Assembly (NCBI RefSeq): GCF_003466125.1 | Contig: NZ_QSOC01000002.1 | Span: 273,582 to 337,581, forward strand | Source of the DNA: Collinsella sp. TM10-22 | Lineage (GTDB): Bacteria > Actinomycetota > Coriobacteriia > Coriobacteriales > Coriobacteriaceae | Direction of reading: 5' to 3' | DNA: 64,000 nucleotides | Shown here: positions 16,474 to 26,371 of the stretch, piece by piece | How the letters are laid out: each line of letters starts with the position of its first letter | Numbering within the stretch: the first letter of the stretch is position 1 | Notes under the pieces: generated by a model | Database searches by the model: none | What the model saw: the letters and a program-made list of their open reading frames with translations, nothing else | Told to the model about the DNA's origin: nothing | Made by a program: the position numbers and the translations under genes

Positions 16474-17094
16474 TTAGGACAGCTCGGCAAACGAGATCAG
16501 CCCAACGTCTCCCCTACTCTCCGCGCCATCCGAATTCTCAAAACGCAAGGCGTCCCCCGGCGACAAGTGGTCAATCACCCCTGCGATGCACTTGGCCATT
16601 TGTGGTGCAGCTGGCTCATATCCGTGAGCATCCCAGTAGCGCAGATAATCCGCGAACTGGCGCGTGGTCGCATAGTAGAACAGGTCATAGTCGAGCTCGG
16701 CATCGGAGCAGTTGGGGCGAGCGTTCGCCATAATGCGAAAATCGACGAGCGCGCACGCACAGAACTCATCGAAGCCGTGCCCAGGAATCTGCGACGACAG
16801 AATGGCATGGTACTCCGCTCGATGCTGCATTACGTGTTCGAGGATATGCCGCACCATGTCCTCCATGTTGCACTGCGAATCGCGCAGATCGTTCGCGAGG
16901 ATTCGAGCATACATCGCGGTATGCTCTTTGACGAGCGCGGCGGCGAGCGCATTTTTGTCCGAGAACTGACGGTAGAAACCCGTGCGTCCGTAGCCGCTAC
17001 GACCGATGATGTCACTCGCCGTTATCTTGGAATACGACTTTGTTCGCAGTAACTCGACAAGTGCCTCTAAGTATGCTTTCCTCGAGCGATTCAT
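16474..17094 (-). CDS. TetR-family transcriptional regulator with ATPase-like C-terminal tail
   Basis: This 206-residue protein has an N-terminal helix-turn-helix (about residues 20-45: KITASDIIGRSGYGRTGFYRQF) and a helical ligand domain with a TetR_C-like middle. It is divergent from the SDR gene at 17251 and probably represses it. The last 16 residues (ESRGDVGLISFAELS) match the end of the ATPase at 14768 (KSRGDTKLISFAEM), and the DNA matches too (16483-16522 vs 14786-14824). The native C-terminus therefore seems to have been joined to the remnant of a second ATPase gene. Confidence 0.85.
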   Translation of the reverse strand: MNRSRKAYLEALVELLRTKSYSKITASDIIGRSGYGRTGFYRQFSDKNALAAALVKEHTAMYARILANDLRDSQCNMEDMVRHILEHVMQHRAEYHAILSSQIPGHGFDEFCACALVDFRIMANARPNCSDAELDYDLFYYATTRQFADYLRYWDAHGYEPAAPQMAKCIAGVIDHLSPGDALRFENSDGAESRGDVGLISFAELS

Positions 17095-17132
17095 GGATTA
17101 CCGGCTTCGCAAAATGAATGATGGTTAATTAT

Positions 17133-17150
17133 GTGTTCTCTTATGAACAC
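17133..17150. promoter_or_regulatory. Candidate TetR operator
   Basis: GTGTTC-N6-GAACAC is an inverted repeat in the divergent TetR/SDR intergenic region, in the usual position for a TetR-family operator. Confidence 0.45.
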
Positions 17151-17250
17151 TTTTGGATATTTTATCCCCTAGTAATGCCGAATGAAATAGACCAAACTTA
17201 GTTTATCAGCGGTTTTGATACCGTAATTCACAACATAACGGAGGGAACAG

Positions 17251-17988
17251 ATGGGCAAACTTGATGGAAAGGTCGCAATCGTCACGGGCGCGACGTCGGG
17301 CATTGGCCAGGGTGTCGTCTGGTGCTATTGCGAGGAAGGTGCCAAGGTCGTTTTCTGCGGTCGACGCCGCGAAAAGGGCGAGGCATTCGAAAAGGAGCTC
17401 CGCGATGCTGGGCATGACGCGACCTTTGTGCAGGCGGATATGACAAACGAGCAGGATGTCGATATGCTCTTTTCCGCGACCATCGAGGCGTATGGCAAAC
17501 TCGATATCTTGGTCAACAATGCCGGCATGATGACTAACTTCCAGGTCGAGACCATGGACATCGCCAACGATTTCGACCGCGTGATGGCCCTCAACCTTCA
17601 CAGCTACGTCTATGCCACGCAGCTTGCCGTCAAAGCCATGACGGACGGCGGCGCAATCGTCAACGTCGCAAGCATCGGCGGCCTTGGCGGTTGCCCCGGT
17701 ATGAGCAGCTACGGCGCCAGCAAGGCGGCCACGCTCTCGTTCACTCGCTCGATGGGCGCGGAGCTCGCTCCCAAGGGCATTCGCGTCAACGCCATCTGTC
17801 CCGGAACGATCTTCTCCGAGATGATGCCGCGCGACGGCGAATTCACCCAATACACGCTGGCAAAGATTCCCATGGGTCGCGGCGGAGAGCCGCGTGAGAT
17901 TGGCACGGTCGCCGTGTTCTTTGCGAGCGATGATTCCAGCTACGTAACGGGAACGCAGCTCATCGTTGACGGTGGCATGACCGCCTAG
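17251..17988 (+). CDS. Short-chain dehydrogenase/reductase
   Basis: This 245-residue classical SDR has cofactor motif TGATSGIG (residues 12-19), NNAG, catalytic Ser141, Tyr154 and Lys158 (YGASK), and a C-terminal SSYVTGTQLIVDGG. An Arg-rich turn after the second beta strand (GRRREKG) favours NADP(H). GGAGGG lies before the ATG. The divergent TetR gene is the likely regulator. The substrate cannot be inferred; bile-acid and steroid dehydrogenases of gut bacteria belong to the same superfamily, but nothing here shows that activity. Confidence 0.92.
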   Translation: MGKLDGKVAIVTGATSGIGQGVVWCYCEEGAKVVFCGRRREKGEAFEKELRDAGHDATFVQADMTNEQDVDMLFSATIEAYGKLDILVNNAGMMTNFQVETMDIANDFDRVMALNLHSYVYATQLAVKAMTDGGAIVNVASIGGLGGCPGMSSYGASKAATLSFTRSMGAELAPKGIRVNAICPGTIFSEMMPRDGEFTQYTLAKIPMGRGGEPREIGTVAVFFASDDSSYVTGTQLIVDGGMTA

Positions 17989-18004
17989 ACATGGTTGCCG
18001 CACA

Positions 18005-18046
18005 CACCGCGGCGCTTGGGCGATTGAGCGATGCGGCGGTTTTTTG
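18005..18046 (+). terminator. Terminator after SDR gene
   Basis: A CCGC...GCGG stem is followed by GTTTTTTGG, shortly after the SDR stop. Confidence 0.6.
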
Positions 18047-18196
18047 GTTCTGCCTCATATAATCCAATGCCTCCTGCCCGGCCCTTCGAAAGAGGGGTCG
18101 GGCTTTTGTTGTGACCGAGGGGCGATGGAAGGCACGGCATATACAGTTGATGTTGAGCGCGGACGATCTGTCAGCAATGGCCGTCCGCGCTCTACC

Positions 18197-19925
18197 CTAG
18201 CCGCGGTGACGGATGCGGCTGTAGGGCGTATCCACCATGGGCAGATCCGGACGCAGCTTGCCATCAAACGCGCGATAGGCGTTCTGCACGGCGGGCGCCG
18301 TGGGGATCGTTGCGATCTCGCCGATGCCCTTGCCGCCGTATGCCACGGGCAGCAGCTCGTCCTTCTCAACGTAGATGGCGTGGATATCCGGAATCTCGGG
18401 CGCACGGAACAGCCCAAGCGTACCGTACCTTGCCTGGGGTACGCAGTCCTTGAGCGGCCAGTCCTCGGTAAGCGCATAGCCCATACCCATGAGCACGCCA
18501 CCTTCGATCTGACCCTGGATGGAGATGGGGTTGACCACCTTGCCGGAATCGTGCGCGGCATAGACCTCGCTCACGCGGCCGTCATCGTCCAAAATGACCA
18601 CATGTGTGGCAAAGCCGTAGCAGATGTGGCTCTTGGGGTTGGGAACATCCGCACCCAGCTTGTCGGTCGGCTCCAGGTACACGTAGCCAAACTCACATCC
18701 CTCGAGCGCCTTGATGGCGGCCGCGGGATCCTGAGGATGCATACCCTGGCCGGCGACGAGCTCCTGCGTGTGCAGCTGATAGGCGCGACCGTCGTCGTAC
18801 TCGATCTTGACGCCGTCGCCATGCGCATTCACGGGAGCGGCGGGCGCAGACTTGCCGGCTTCGATGTCAAGCATGGCATCGCGCAGCAGGAAGGCGGCAC
18901 CGCGCACGGCCTCGCCAGTCACGACCGTCTGTCGCGAGCCAGACGTGGTGCCGGAGTCGGGAGCGTCCTCGGTGGAGCACTCGCCGTTGGCAATACAGTG
19001 AAGCGGCAGGCCACATGCCTCGGCAACGTCCTGCAAAAACAAAGCCGCGGTACGCGCCGGCGGGCGGGTTGTTGGTGTAGTAGCCAAAGCCGCGAATGTC
19101 GGTGTTCTGGTACTTGTAGGGGCCGACGGCATGCGTGCAGGCGCGCTCGAGCACCGGGCCGCACAGCGACGCGTAGGCGCCGGTGTCAAAGTTGATCTCG
19201 CAGTCCAGGCCGGTAAAGTTGCCCTCGGCGTCGCAGCCCAGTGTAAAGGTGCCGTCCATGGCGTGACGCTTGGGATGAAAAGCGAGCGACTCGGCACGCG
19301 TGAGCTTGCACTTCACAGGACGCTGGAGCTTATAGGCAGCAAGCGCGGCCAGGTGCTGGATGGACACGTCCTCCTTGCCGCCAAAGCCGCCGCCCACGAG
19401 CATGGTCTCTACAACCACGCGCTCGGGTTCGCTATCCCAGCCAAACATGTGGGCGCACTCTTTGCGCGTGTCGTAGGCGCCCTGGTCGGTCGACTGCACC
19501 TTGACGCCGTTCTTGTACGGGAAGGCAACGGCGCACTCGGGCTCCAAGAAGGCATGCTCGGTAAAGGGCGTGGTAAAGCGCTGCGTCACGGTGAACGCAC
19601 TCTCCGCCAGCGCCTTGGCGGCGTCGCCGCGCGTCACATGGCGGCACTGACACACGTTGTCCTTGAGCTACACCGTGTTGCCAAAGGCAAAGAAGCTGTC
19701 GTGCAGGTGAGGGGCGTCGGCAGCCTTGGCCTCGACAATGTTACGCACGGGCTCCAGCGGCTCGTAATCGATCTTTACGAGCTTCTTGGCCTTCTCGAGC
19801 GTCGCTTCGTCCTCGGCGACCACCAACACAATGGCATCGCCCACGCAGCGGGCGTCGCCGCCTGCGGAGGCGCAACCGCTTCCGCAGGCGGCGTAGGCCA
19901 CGTTATGTTGAATGGATTTGGCCAT
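18197..19925 (-). pseudogene. Degraded selenium-dependent xanthine dehydrogenase-type Mo-binding subunit
   Basis: Three fragments in order make up part of a molybdenum hydroxylase large subunit. 19668-19925 carries VGDAIVLVVAEDE. It ends at an in-frame TAG (19668-19670), and the same frame continues with DNVCQCRHVTRGDA. Near 19050 the frame shifts just after NNPPAGAYRG, and the sequence resumes at a point normally about 250 residues later (PDSGTTSGSRQT), so a block has been deleted. The C-terminal part reads on to 18197 (GKGIGEIATIP). The N-terminus is also short. The gene cannot make a normal protein. It adjoins ygfK and ssnA, as in the selenium-metabolism clusters of other bacteria. Confidence 0.85.
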
Positions 19926-19936
19926 AAGAGACTCGC

Positions 19937-22936
19937 CTATTTCTTAAGGAGGTACGGATAGCTGTCGCGCACGGCCTTGATGGTCAGGCGGACGGCCTCG
20001 GGCAGACCGGTGTTGACGGCATCGACCGAGACGGTGCGGACCGTACCGGCGACGCGGACCTTAAAGTGGTCCTCGTCCACGGCCAGGAAGCCCTCGTTCT
20101 CGGAGTTCTCCATGTCCTGCTCGCTCCAGAACAGGGTGAGCTTGTCCTTATAGGGACGACCCTCCTGGTAGGGGCAGAACACGGCGCAGTTGCCGCACTC
20201 GTTGCACATTCCGTCGACATGTACGACCTGATGCTTGGCCAGGCCCGGCACCTTAATGGCCACGTTGGCGCGGTTGGGGCACACGTCGCAGCAGACCTCG
20301 CACACCGAGCCGCAGCCCAGGCAGCGAGTCTTGGTGCAGTTGCACTTGTCGCGGCACAGCAACCCCTTGCGCTCGTAGCAGGTGTCCTCGCGACCGGCCT
20401 GCTCGTTGCAGTCGGCGTACCTGTTAAAGTCCACACCGGCGATGGCACGGGCAACCTCGGCGGCATCGACGATAGTCTCGACCACGGTGGCCGGACCGCG
20501 GCGGCAGTCGCCGGCAGCCCAGACGCCCTCGACGCCGGTGGAGGTGGCGGCAAGGCGGCCGCGACGGTCGTGCTCGACGCCCGCGGCATCGTACAGGCTG
20601 GCATCGTTGCCCTCGCCCACGGCGCAGATCACCGTGGTGGCGGGAAGCTCGACGGTCTCGCCCGTGGCGACGGGGCTGCGACGACCGCTTGCATCAGGCT
20701 CGCCAAGCTCCATAACGTCGCAGGTCAGCACGGCGCCGTTGAGCGCCTTGGGCGCCAGCAGCTCGCAGAACTCAACGCCATCGGCAAGAGCAAAATCGAG
20801 CTCTTCCTCGTCGGCAGGCATCTGCTTCTTGGTGCGGCGATACACCAGGCGCACGTTCTTCACGCCTGCCAGGCGCTTGGCTACACGGGCGGCGTCCATG
20901 GCGGTGTTGCCGGCGCCGATGACTACGACGTCCTCGCCCAGCTCGAGTTTCTCGCCCTTCTTGGCGGCCTCGAGGAACTCCAGCACGTCGAGCTCGGCAC
21001 CCTCGCCCAAGCCCGCAGAGCCGGGCATCCAGGCGCCGGTGGCCACGACCACGTCGGTGAAGCCCTGGGCCTTGAGCTCGTCGATGGAATCCACGCGAGC
21101 GTTGAGCTGCACCTTGGCGCCAAAGGCCAGGCAGAGCTCGGCGTCGTGGGAGATATCGTCGCTGGCGATACGGAACTCGGGGATCACGTGACGGACCACG
21201 CCGCCGAGCGAGTCGCGGGCCTCAAAGATGGTGACGGGCACGCCGGCACGCGTCAGGAAGAACGCCGTCGCCAGACCGGCAGGGCCGCCGCCGATAACGG
21301 CAACGTTGCGCTCGCCGTCGTTGGCGATGGCCTGGGCGCGCAGCTTGGGCAGCACGGCGGTCATGGCCTCGCGGGCGGCCTTGAGCTTGCTGGTGCGGAT
21401 CTGGGCGCCCTCGGGCTCGTAGAACGCACGCTCGCAGGAACGGCCGCAGGGATGCGGGCAGATGGTACCGGTAATGAACGGCAGGGCGTTGCGCTCGATG
21501 ATGATGTTAAGCGCGTCCTCGTAGCGGCCCTCGTCAACAGCCGCCAGGTAGGCGGGAATATCCTGCTGGATGGGGCAGCTCGTACGGCACGGCGTGGTAA
21601 AGCAGTCGGAAAGCGGGCTCTTGCCTGCGACCTTGCGGTCGGGCAGCGGGCGCAGCGGCTTCTTGTAGAGCGGGTTGGTGAGCGAGTCGGTCTGGATCGC
21701 AGTCACGGCCTCGAGAGAGACGCCCGCGAACGGCTTGCCGTCCAGGTCGGTAAACTCGCCGGCCATCTGGCTAAAGCGCTCGTAGCCACCGGGCTTGAGC
21801 ACATCGGTCGCCAGGGTAACGGGCCAAATGCCGGCATCGTACAGAGCACGGATGTTGTAGACCGTGGCACCGCCGGAGTAGCTGATACGCAGCTTGCCAT
21901 CGAACTGCTCGGCAATGCGGCGGGCGGCCTCGATGGTCAGCGAGAACAGCGAACGGCCCGACATGTACATCTCGGTGGAGGGCAGCTCGTTCCTCGTCAC
22001 ATCGACGGGGAACGTGTTGGTCAGCTTGACGCCAAACTCCAGGCCGCGCTCGGCGCACAGGGCGATCAGGCGCTCGAACATGGGCACGGCGTCGGCCCAC
22101 TGCAGGTCCTCGCGGAAGTGCGTGTCATCGAAGACGATGTAGTCAAAGCCCAGCTCGTTCAGACGCTGGCGGGCAAACTCATAGCCCAGCAGCGTGGGGT
22201 TGCACTTGATGTAGGTGTTGAGGCCCTTCTCGGTGATCAGATAGGTCGCGATGCGCTCGATCTCCGCCGGCGGGCAGCCATGCAGCGTGGACTCGGTAAT
22301 GGAGTTGGAGACACGCGCCGGGATGGACTCGACAAACGCGGCATCGACATGCTCAAACTTGTCCAGGTTAGCGAGCGCCCACGTGCGGCACTCGTTCCAG
22401 ACGTCAGAGCCGCTGGCGTCCTTCATGCCCTCGATGTAGGCGTCGGCCTTGGGGCTCTTAATACCCTCGAGGTCATAACCCACGGACATGTTGAAGACAA
22501 AGCCGTCCGGGCTTCCCAGGCCGTACTCGCGAGCGATCAGGTGGCAGGCGAACCATGCCTTCACGTACTCGGCAAAGGCCTGCGGAACCTCGAGCTCGGT
22601 CGACCACTCGCAGTTGTAGCACTCGTCCTGCGCCACAATGCAGGGCTTGTTGACGCAGTTGGAGAGCTCCTCGCCATCCATCACCTGAACGGTCTTGAGC
22701 TCAAAGAAACGAGAACCGGCCACGTAGGATGCCACGATGTTCTGGGCAAGCTGCGTGTTGGGGCCGGCAGCTGGGCCAAACGGGGTCTCGATGCGCTCGT
22801 CAAAAATGGGAAGCGCGCCCTCCTGGTTGGTCGTGACCATCTTGCGCACGCCAAAGATGGCGTCCTGGGTCTTATGCTCCTCGATGATCCAGTTCATCAG
22901 CTGCGAAAACGGGATCGGCCTCATGATGTCGCTCAT
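19937..22936 (-). CDS. ygfK: YgfK, putative selenate reductase / Fe-S flavoprotein subunit
   Basis: This 999-residue protein matches the layout of YgfK (about 1030 in E. coli). A dihydropyrimidine dehydrogenase-like N-terminal half is followed by a glutamate synthase small subunit-like domain with CxxPC cysteines (TTPCRTSCPIQQDIP) and FAD/NAD binding GGGPAG and GAGNTA motifs. A Cys-rich C-terminus (CLGCGSVCEVCCDVCP, CNECGNCAVFCP) would bind 4Fe-4S clusters. It is thought to pass electrons to a selenium-dependent molybdenum hydroxylase. ATG 22936 is preceded by GAGAGGAG. It is the only member of the cluster with an intact frame. Confidence 0.9.
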   Translation of the reverse strand: MSDIMRPIPFSQLMNWIIEEHKTQDAIFGVRKMVTTNQEGALPIFDERIETPFGPAAGPNTQLAQNIVASYVAGSRFFELKTVQVMDGEELSNCVNKPCIVAQDECYNCEWSTELEVPQAFAEYVKAWFACHLIAREYGLGSPDGFVFNMSVGYDLEGIKSPKADAYIEGMKDASGSDVWNECRTWALANLDKFEHVDAAFVESIPARVSNSITESTLHGCPPAEIERIATYLITEKGLNTYIKCNPTLLGYEFARQRLNELGFDYIVFDDTHFREDLQWADAVPMFERLIALCAERGLEFGVKLTNTFPVDVTRNELPSTEMYMSGRSLFSLTIEAARRIAEQFDGKLRISYSGGATVYNIRALYDAGIWPVTLATDVLKPGGYERFSQMAGEFTDLDGKPFAGVSLEAVTAIQTDSLTNPLYKKPLRPLPDRKVAGKSPLSDCFTTPCRTSCPIQQDIPAYLAAVDEGRYEDALNIIIERNALPFITGTICPHPCGRSCERAFYEPEGAQIRTSKLKAAREAMTAVLPKLRAQAIANDGERNVAVIGGGPAGLATAFFLTRAGVPVTIFEARDSLGGVVRHVIPEFRIASDDISHDAELCLAFGAKVQLNARVDSIDELKAQGFTDVVVATGAWMPGSAGLGEGAELDVLEFLEAAKKGEKLELGEDVVVIGAGNTAMDAARVAKRLAGVKNVRLVYRRTKKQMPADEEELDFALADGVEFCELLAPKALNGAVLTCDVMELGEPDASGRRSPVATGETVELPATTVICAVGEGNDASLYDAAGVEHDRRGRLAATSTGVEGVWAAGDCRRGPATVVETIVDAAEVARAIAGVDFNRYADCNEQAGREDTCYERKGLLCRDKCNCTKTRCLGCGSVCEVCCDVCPNRANVAIKVPGLAKHQVVHVDGMCNECGNCAVFCPYQEGRPYKDKLTLFWSEQDMENSENEGFLAVDEDHFKVRVAGTVRTVSVDAVNTGLPEAVRLTIKAVRDSYPYLLKK

Positions 22937-23035
22937 AGTGAGCTCCTCTCTGTAGCGCCCGGCGAGACCGCGCGGCGGGCGCAAATACGGTGTAGCGCTA
23001 GCACAAGCGCCGGCGACCCCGCGGAGGTCGCCTAT

Positions 23036-23071
23036 ACGCGCGTCGGATGCGGCGAAACATCCGACGCGCGT
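23036..23071 (-). terminator. Hairpin between ssnA and ygfK
   Basis: Perfect 14-bp arms (23036-23049, 23058-23071) with an eight-base loop lie just after the ssnA stop. There is no T-tract, so it may be a processing or stabilising stem rather than a true terminator. Confidence 0.5.
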
Positions 23072-23086
23072 GAATCTACTTGTTAA

Positions 23087-24016
23087 TTAGTAGGCGCGAT
23101 CGTTGAGCGTGCTCCAGAGCTTCTTGGACTCGGCCATGGTCCACGCGTTGATCTTGTCCTCATCAATGCCAACGAACTCGCGATCCTTGTACAGGACGCG
23201 GCCGTTGATGATGGTGGTGCGGCAGTTTTTGCCCATCATGCCAAAGAGCATGTGGCCGTCGATGTTCTCCTCGCTCAGCGGCGTAAAGGGCTTGTAGTCC
23301 ATGACGATGACGTCGGCGGCAGCGCCGGGCTCAAGCACACCGAGCTTACGATCGAAGTACTTGCTGGCCATCTTGGCGTTGTTCTCGAACAGCATGGTCA
23401 TAGCCTCGCACCAGCCCACGTTGGGCATGGCGGCGATCATGTGGTTGTCGTTATCGCGACGCTCCTTGGCGGCCCACTGGGCAAATTCGGCGTTCTCGGC
23501 AATGGCCTGGTCGCATTTTTCCTGGCCGCGGCGATCGGAGACCTCGTAGCACAGGCACGAACGCATGCCCAGCTCCTGAGCTGCATCCTTAATGGTAAAG
23601 AGGCTTCCCGGGATCTCGCAGAAGCTCGCATGGTGATCGAAGATCGTGGCGACGCCATCGCGGATGGAATCCAGGATCGTGGCATAGGCGCTGGCCTTGG
23701 TGCCGTCGAGCGTCAGGTTGTCGTCGATCTTCCACCACTGCTGCTCAAGATTCTCCAGGAAGTTGGTGGGGTTGCAGCCCTTAATGGCAAGGCCGCGGGC
23801 CAGACCCGAGTAGATGTGGGTGTGGCAGTTGATAAGTCCGGGCATGATGAGGTTGCCCTGGGCGTCGACGTACTCGGCATCCGGGTACTTGGCCTTGAGC
23901 TCGCGCTCGGGGCCCACTTCGACGATCGTATCTCCGTCAATGACGACCGCACCGTTGGGAATGAACGGGGTCTGAGTGTTGCGGGTAAAGACGGAACCGT
24001 TAGCGACCAGAAGCAT
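23087..24016 (-). pseudogene. ssnA: SsnA-type aminohydrolase with large internal deletion
   Basis: The N-terminal part is a clear SsnA-like amidohydrolase with the metal motif HTH (residues 65-67) and INCHTHIYSGLARGL. At about residue 195 it jumps from NHMIAA directly to MPNVGWCEAMTMLFENN. This skips about 130 residues of the usual 440-residue family. The missing block holds the remaining metal ligands (HIHVAE, the GHC His and the catalytic Asp). The frame is intact, so a 309-residue protein may be made, but it should be inactive. AGGGAG precedes ATG 24016. It sits in the ygfK cluster. Confidence 0.82.
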
Positions 24017-24034
24017 ATATGCTCCCTTCAACAT

Positions 24035-24211
24035 CAGGGGCGGGGTTTGACACCTCTGACATGGCGGAGTGCGAAGTGCCGGCCTACACCGGAAACGGGC
24101 CCTCTCCCGTCAACGCTTCACCAAAGGGACAAACCCTTTGAAGTGCGGCTTGACGCCGCATGGCGCCGGCGGACGAGGCGATGCGTCCGCCGACGAATAG
24201 TACCGAATTGG
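24035..24211. other. Intergenic between ssnA and permease
   Basis: It holds short inverted segments (GCCGGCC...CCGG; AAAGGG...CCCTTT) but no gene. Confidence 0.4.
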
Positions 24212-25348
24212 TTACTTCTTGCTCTCGGGCAAGACCAGATCCACGGCAGCGTCCTTGGCAGCATCGATGTGCTGAGCCACGACCGGCGTCTGCGGAAGGA
24301 TCAGGTTGAGCACGATGGCCATGATGGCGGTGGGGATCACGGCGTTGGAGCCGATGACGGTGGACACCCAGGTGGGCATACCCTCGCCGGCAAGGCAACC
24401 GCTGGCCATCCAGATACCCAGGCCAAAGACAACGGAGGTGCCGACGATGGTGGTGGTGCGCTGCGTGAGGCCCTCGCGGGTGAACATGCGCACGCCGTTC
24501 ATGGTGATGGTGCCAAAGACGCCGACGGTCGCGCCGCCGATGACGGGCTGCGGGATAGCGGAAAGGACGGCAGAGAGCTGCGGGGACAGGCCGGCGATGG
24601 CAAAGACGGCTGCGATGATCACAAAGACCCACTTGTTGACGACCTTGTTGGAGCAGATGATGCCCACGTTCTGGCCAAGGGCGCTGGTGGGAAGACCGCC
24701 CAGCAGACCGCCGACCATAGAAGTGAGGCCCTGGGACACGATAGCGCCGGAGAGTTCGCGCTCGGTGGGCATACGGTCGATGGAGCCCAGGCAGGCGGCG
24801 GAGACGTCACCGATAACCTGGATGGCAACCATGGGGAACACGGCGGCGAGGGTGATGCAGACCTCGGGATCAAACTCGAGCGCATAGGGCATGAGCTTGG
24901 GAAGGGCGAAGACCTGAGCGGTGGCGACGCTGGAGAAGTCGATCATGCCAAAGGGGATGGAGACGATCATGCCAACGATCATGCCAAAGAACACGGAGCC
25001 CAACTTGAGCGTGCCCTTGCCAAAGTTGGCGAGCGCAAAGACCACGACAAAGGTGATAAGAGCGACGTACCAGGCCTGCGGGGTACCCCACAACGGCGTA
25101 CCCATACCGCCGGCCATATACTTGGCGGCCGTGGGATAGAGAGACGCCAATGGAGAAGATGACCGTACCGGTCACGACGGGCGGGAACAGCTACTTGATC
25201 TTGCTGTAGGCCAGACCAAAGAGGACCACAACGGCGCCGCCGACGATCTCGCCGCCCAGCAGCGCACCAAAGCTAAAGCCTTAACGGGAGGCATGCCTTC
25301 GCGAGTGAACAGGGCTTCAGTGCCGTTCGTAACCGTCTCCTGGGTCAT
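24212..25348 (-). pseudogene. Uracil/xanthine permease (NCS2 family), broken
   Basis: A permease of the NCS2 family starts at ATG 25348 (ALFTREGMPP). Going downstream it has a one-base frameshift near 25278, an in-frame TAG at 25191-25193 after FGLAYSKIK, and a second frameshift near 25146. The body (SLYPTAAKYMAGGMGTP onward, with the QNVGIICSNKVVNKW segment) is then open to the stop at 24212. About 90 residues of the usual N-terminal membrane part are also missing. The purine-transport role fits the neighbouring xanthine dehydrogenase-type genes. Function is very probably lost. Confidence 0.83.
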
Positions 25349-25446
25349 TTGACCACCAATCCTCGAAGTAGTTGTTTTCGCATCTAACGCTCTATTGTGA
25401 CGCAGTGCGGGGTTGAGGTTGTGCCTTCGTTGCATATCGCATTAAA

Positions 25447-25472
25447 GATGATTCTCATTCTCAATAATAATT
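25447..25472. promoter_or_regulatory. Fur-box-like AT-rich site
   Basis: Read on the minus strand it contains TTATTGAGAATGAGAATCAT, which resembles the direct TGAGAAT/GAGAATC hexamers of Fur operators. It lies about 100 bp upstream of the permease remnant. Confidence 0.35.
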
Positions 25473-25697
25473 TTTTGTTATCAGACTATTCTTCAGCCGA
25501 AAAAACGCATTTCCGCAGGTCAAAAAGTGTCTGGTCAAAATAACATCTAACTTTTCTTTTGATCGACTGCTTACCGCCAAAATCCTACCGTTCGTCTGTA
25601 TTACGCAATGTACCTGCGGATATGCGAGATGATGGGCAGCGTGTTACCATGAGAAAAACTGTTATGAACACTTCGATAGAACCCAAAGGAGTTGCCC

Positions 25698-26354
25698 GTG
25701 AACGAGACCGTACGTCGCTTTTTGCCGATGGTCGATTTCTTGGAGCAGGTACTCGGTAAGAACAGCGAAATCGTGCTGCACGATTTCTCGGATCCCGACC
25801 ACGCCATCGTCGATATCCGCAACGGCATCGTGAGCGGCCGCAAGGTCGGCGGTCCCGCCACCGATCTGGCACTCAAGATCATGCACGACGCCAAGTATCG
25901 CGACCTGCCGTTTATTACGGGCTACGAGGGACGCGGTGCCGGCGGCAAGACGTTGGAGTCAGCGACGTACTTTATCCGCGAGAATGACGAGATCGTCGGC
26001 ATGCTCTGCGTCAACACCGACCTCTCGACCGTGCGCTCCATCAACGCCATGGCGCAGCAGCTCATGGCGTGCTTCGACGCGGCGCCGACGCGCACGGAGC
26101 CCGCCCCTATCGAGGTCGAAAGCCTTTCGGAGTCCACACAGGAGCTCATCGACCGCAGTATTTCCGAGTTGCTCGAAAGCCGCGGAATGGAAGTTTCTTC
26201 GCTCGGCCAAGCCGACCGCGTCGATGTTATCCGCCATCTCAACGGCAACGGCGTGTTTATGCTCAAGGGCGCCGTGGCCTGCGCCGCCTCCGCGCTGGGC
26301 ATCTCTGAGCCCAGCGTATACCGCTACCTGCAAAAGGTCCGCAAGGAGGGCTAA
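25698..26354 (+). CDS. YheO-like PAS plus helix-turn-helix regulator
   Basis: This 218-residue regulator has an N-terminal YheO-type PAS-like domain (about residues 5-115: FLEQVLGKNSEIVLHDFSDP, then RNGIVSGRKVGG). A C-terminal helix-turn-helix follows (about 185-215: KGAVACAASALGISEPSVYRYLQKVR). Start GTG 25698 is chosen because AAAGGAG is six bases upstream; TTG 25692 is worse. It is divergent from the xanthine permease remnant, so it probably once controlled the purine/selenium cluster. The ligand is unknown. It appears intact although most of its likely targets are decayed. Confidence 0.87.
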   Translation: MNETVRRFLPMVDFLEQVLGKNSEIVLHDFSDPDHAIVDIRNGIVSGRKVGGPATDLALKIMHDAKYRDLPFITGYEGRGAGGKTLESATYFIRENDEIVGMLCVNTDLSTVRSINAMAQQLMACFDAAPTRTEPAPIEVESLSESTQELIDRSISELLESRGMEVSSLGQADRVDVIRHLNGNGVFMLKGAVACAASALGISEPSVYRYLQKVRKEG

Positions 26355-26371
26355 CGAGCAGAATGGAGCGC

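Noticed and set aside
18044..19195. 383-codon plus-strand ORF opposite the xanthine dehydrogenase-like remnant
   Set aside because: It is antisense to recognisable molybdenum hydroxylase sequence and has no domain.
20066..23086. About 1000-codon open frame antisense to ygfK
   Set aside because: Same cause; the protein is low in motifs and the ygfK frame has clear family features.
23252..25162. 636-codon open frame antisense to ssnA and the permease
   Set aside because: It spans two unrelated opposite-strand genes; its His/Asp-rich composition is a mirror of membrane and Val/Ile codons.
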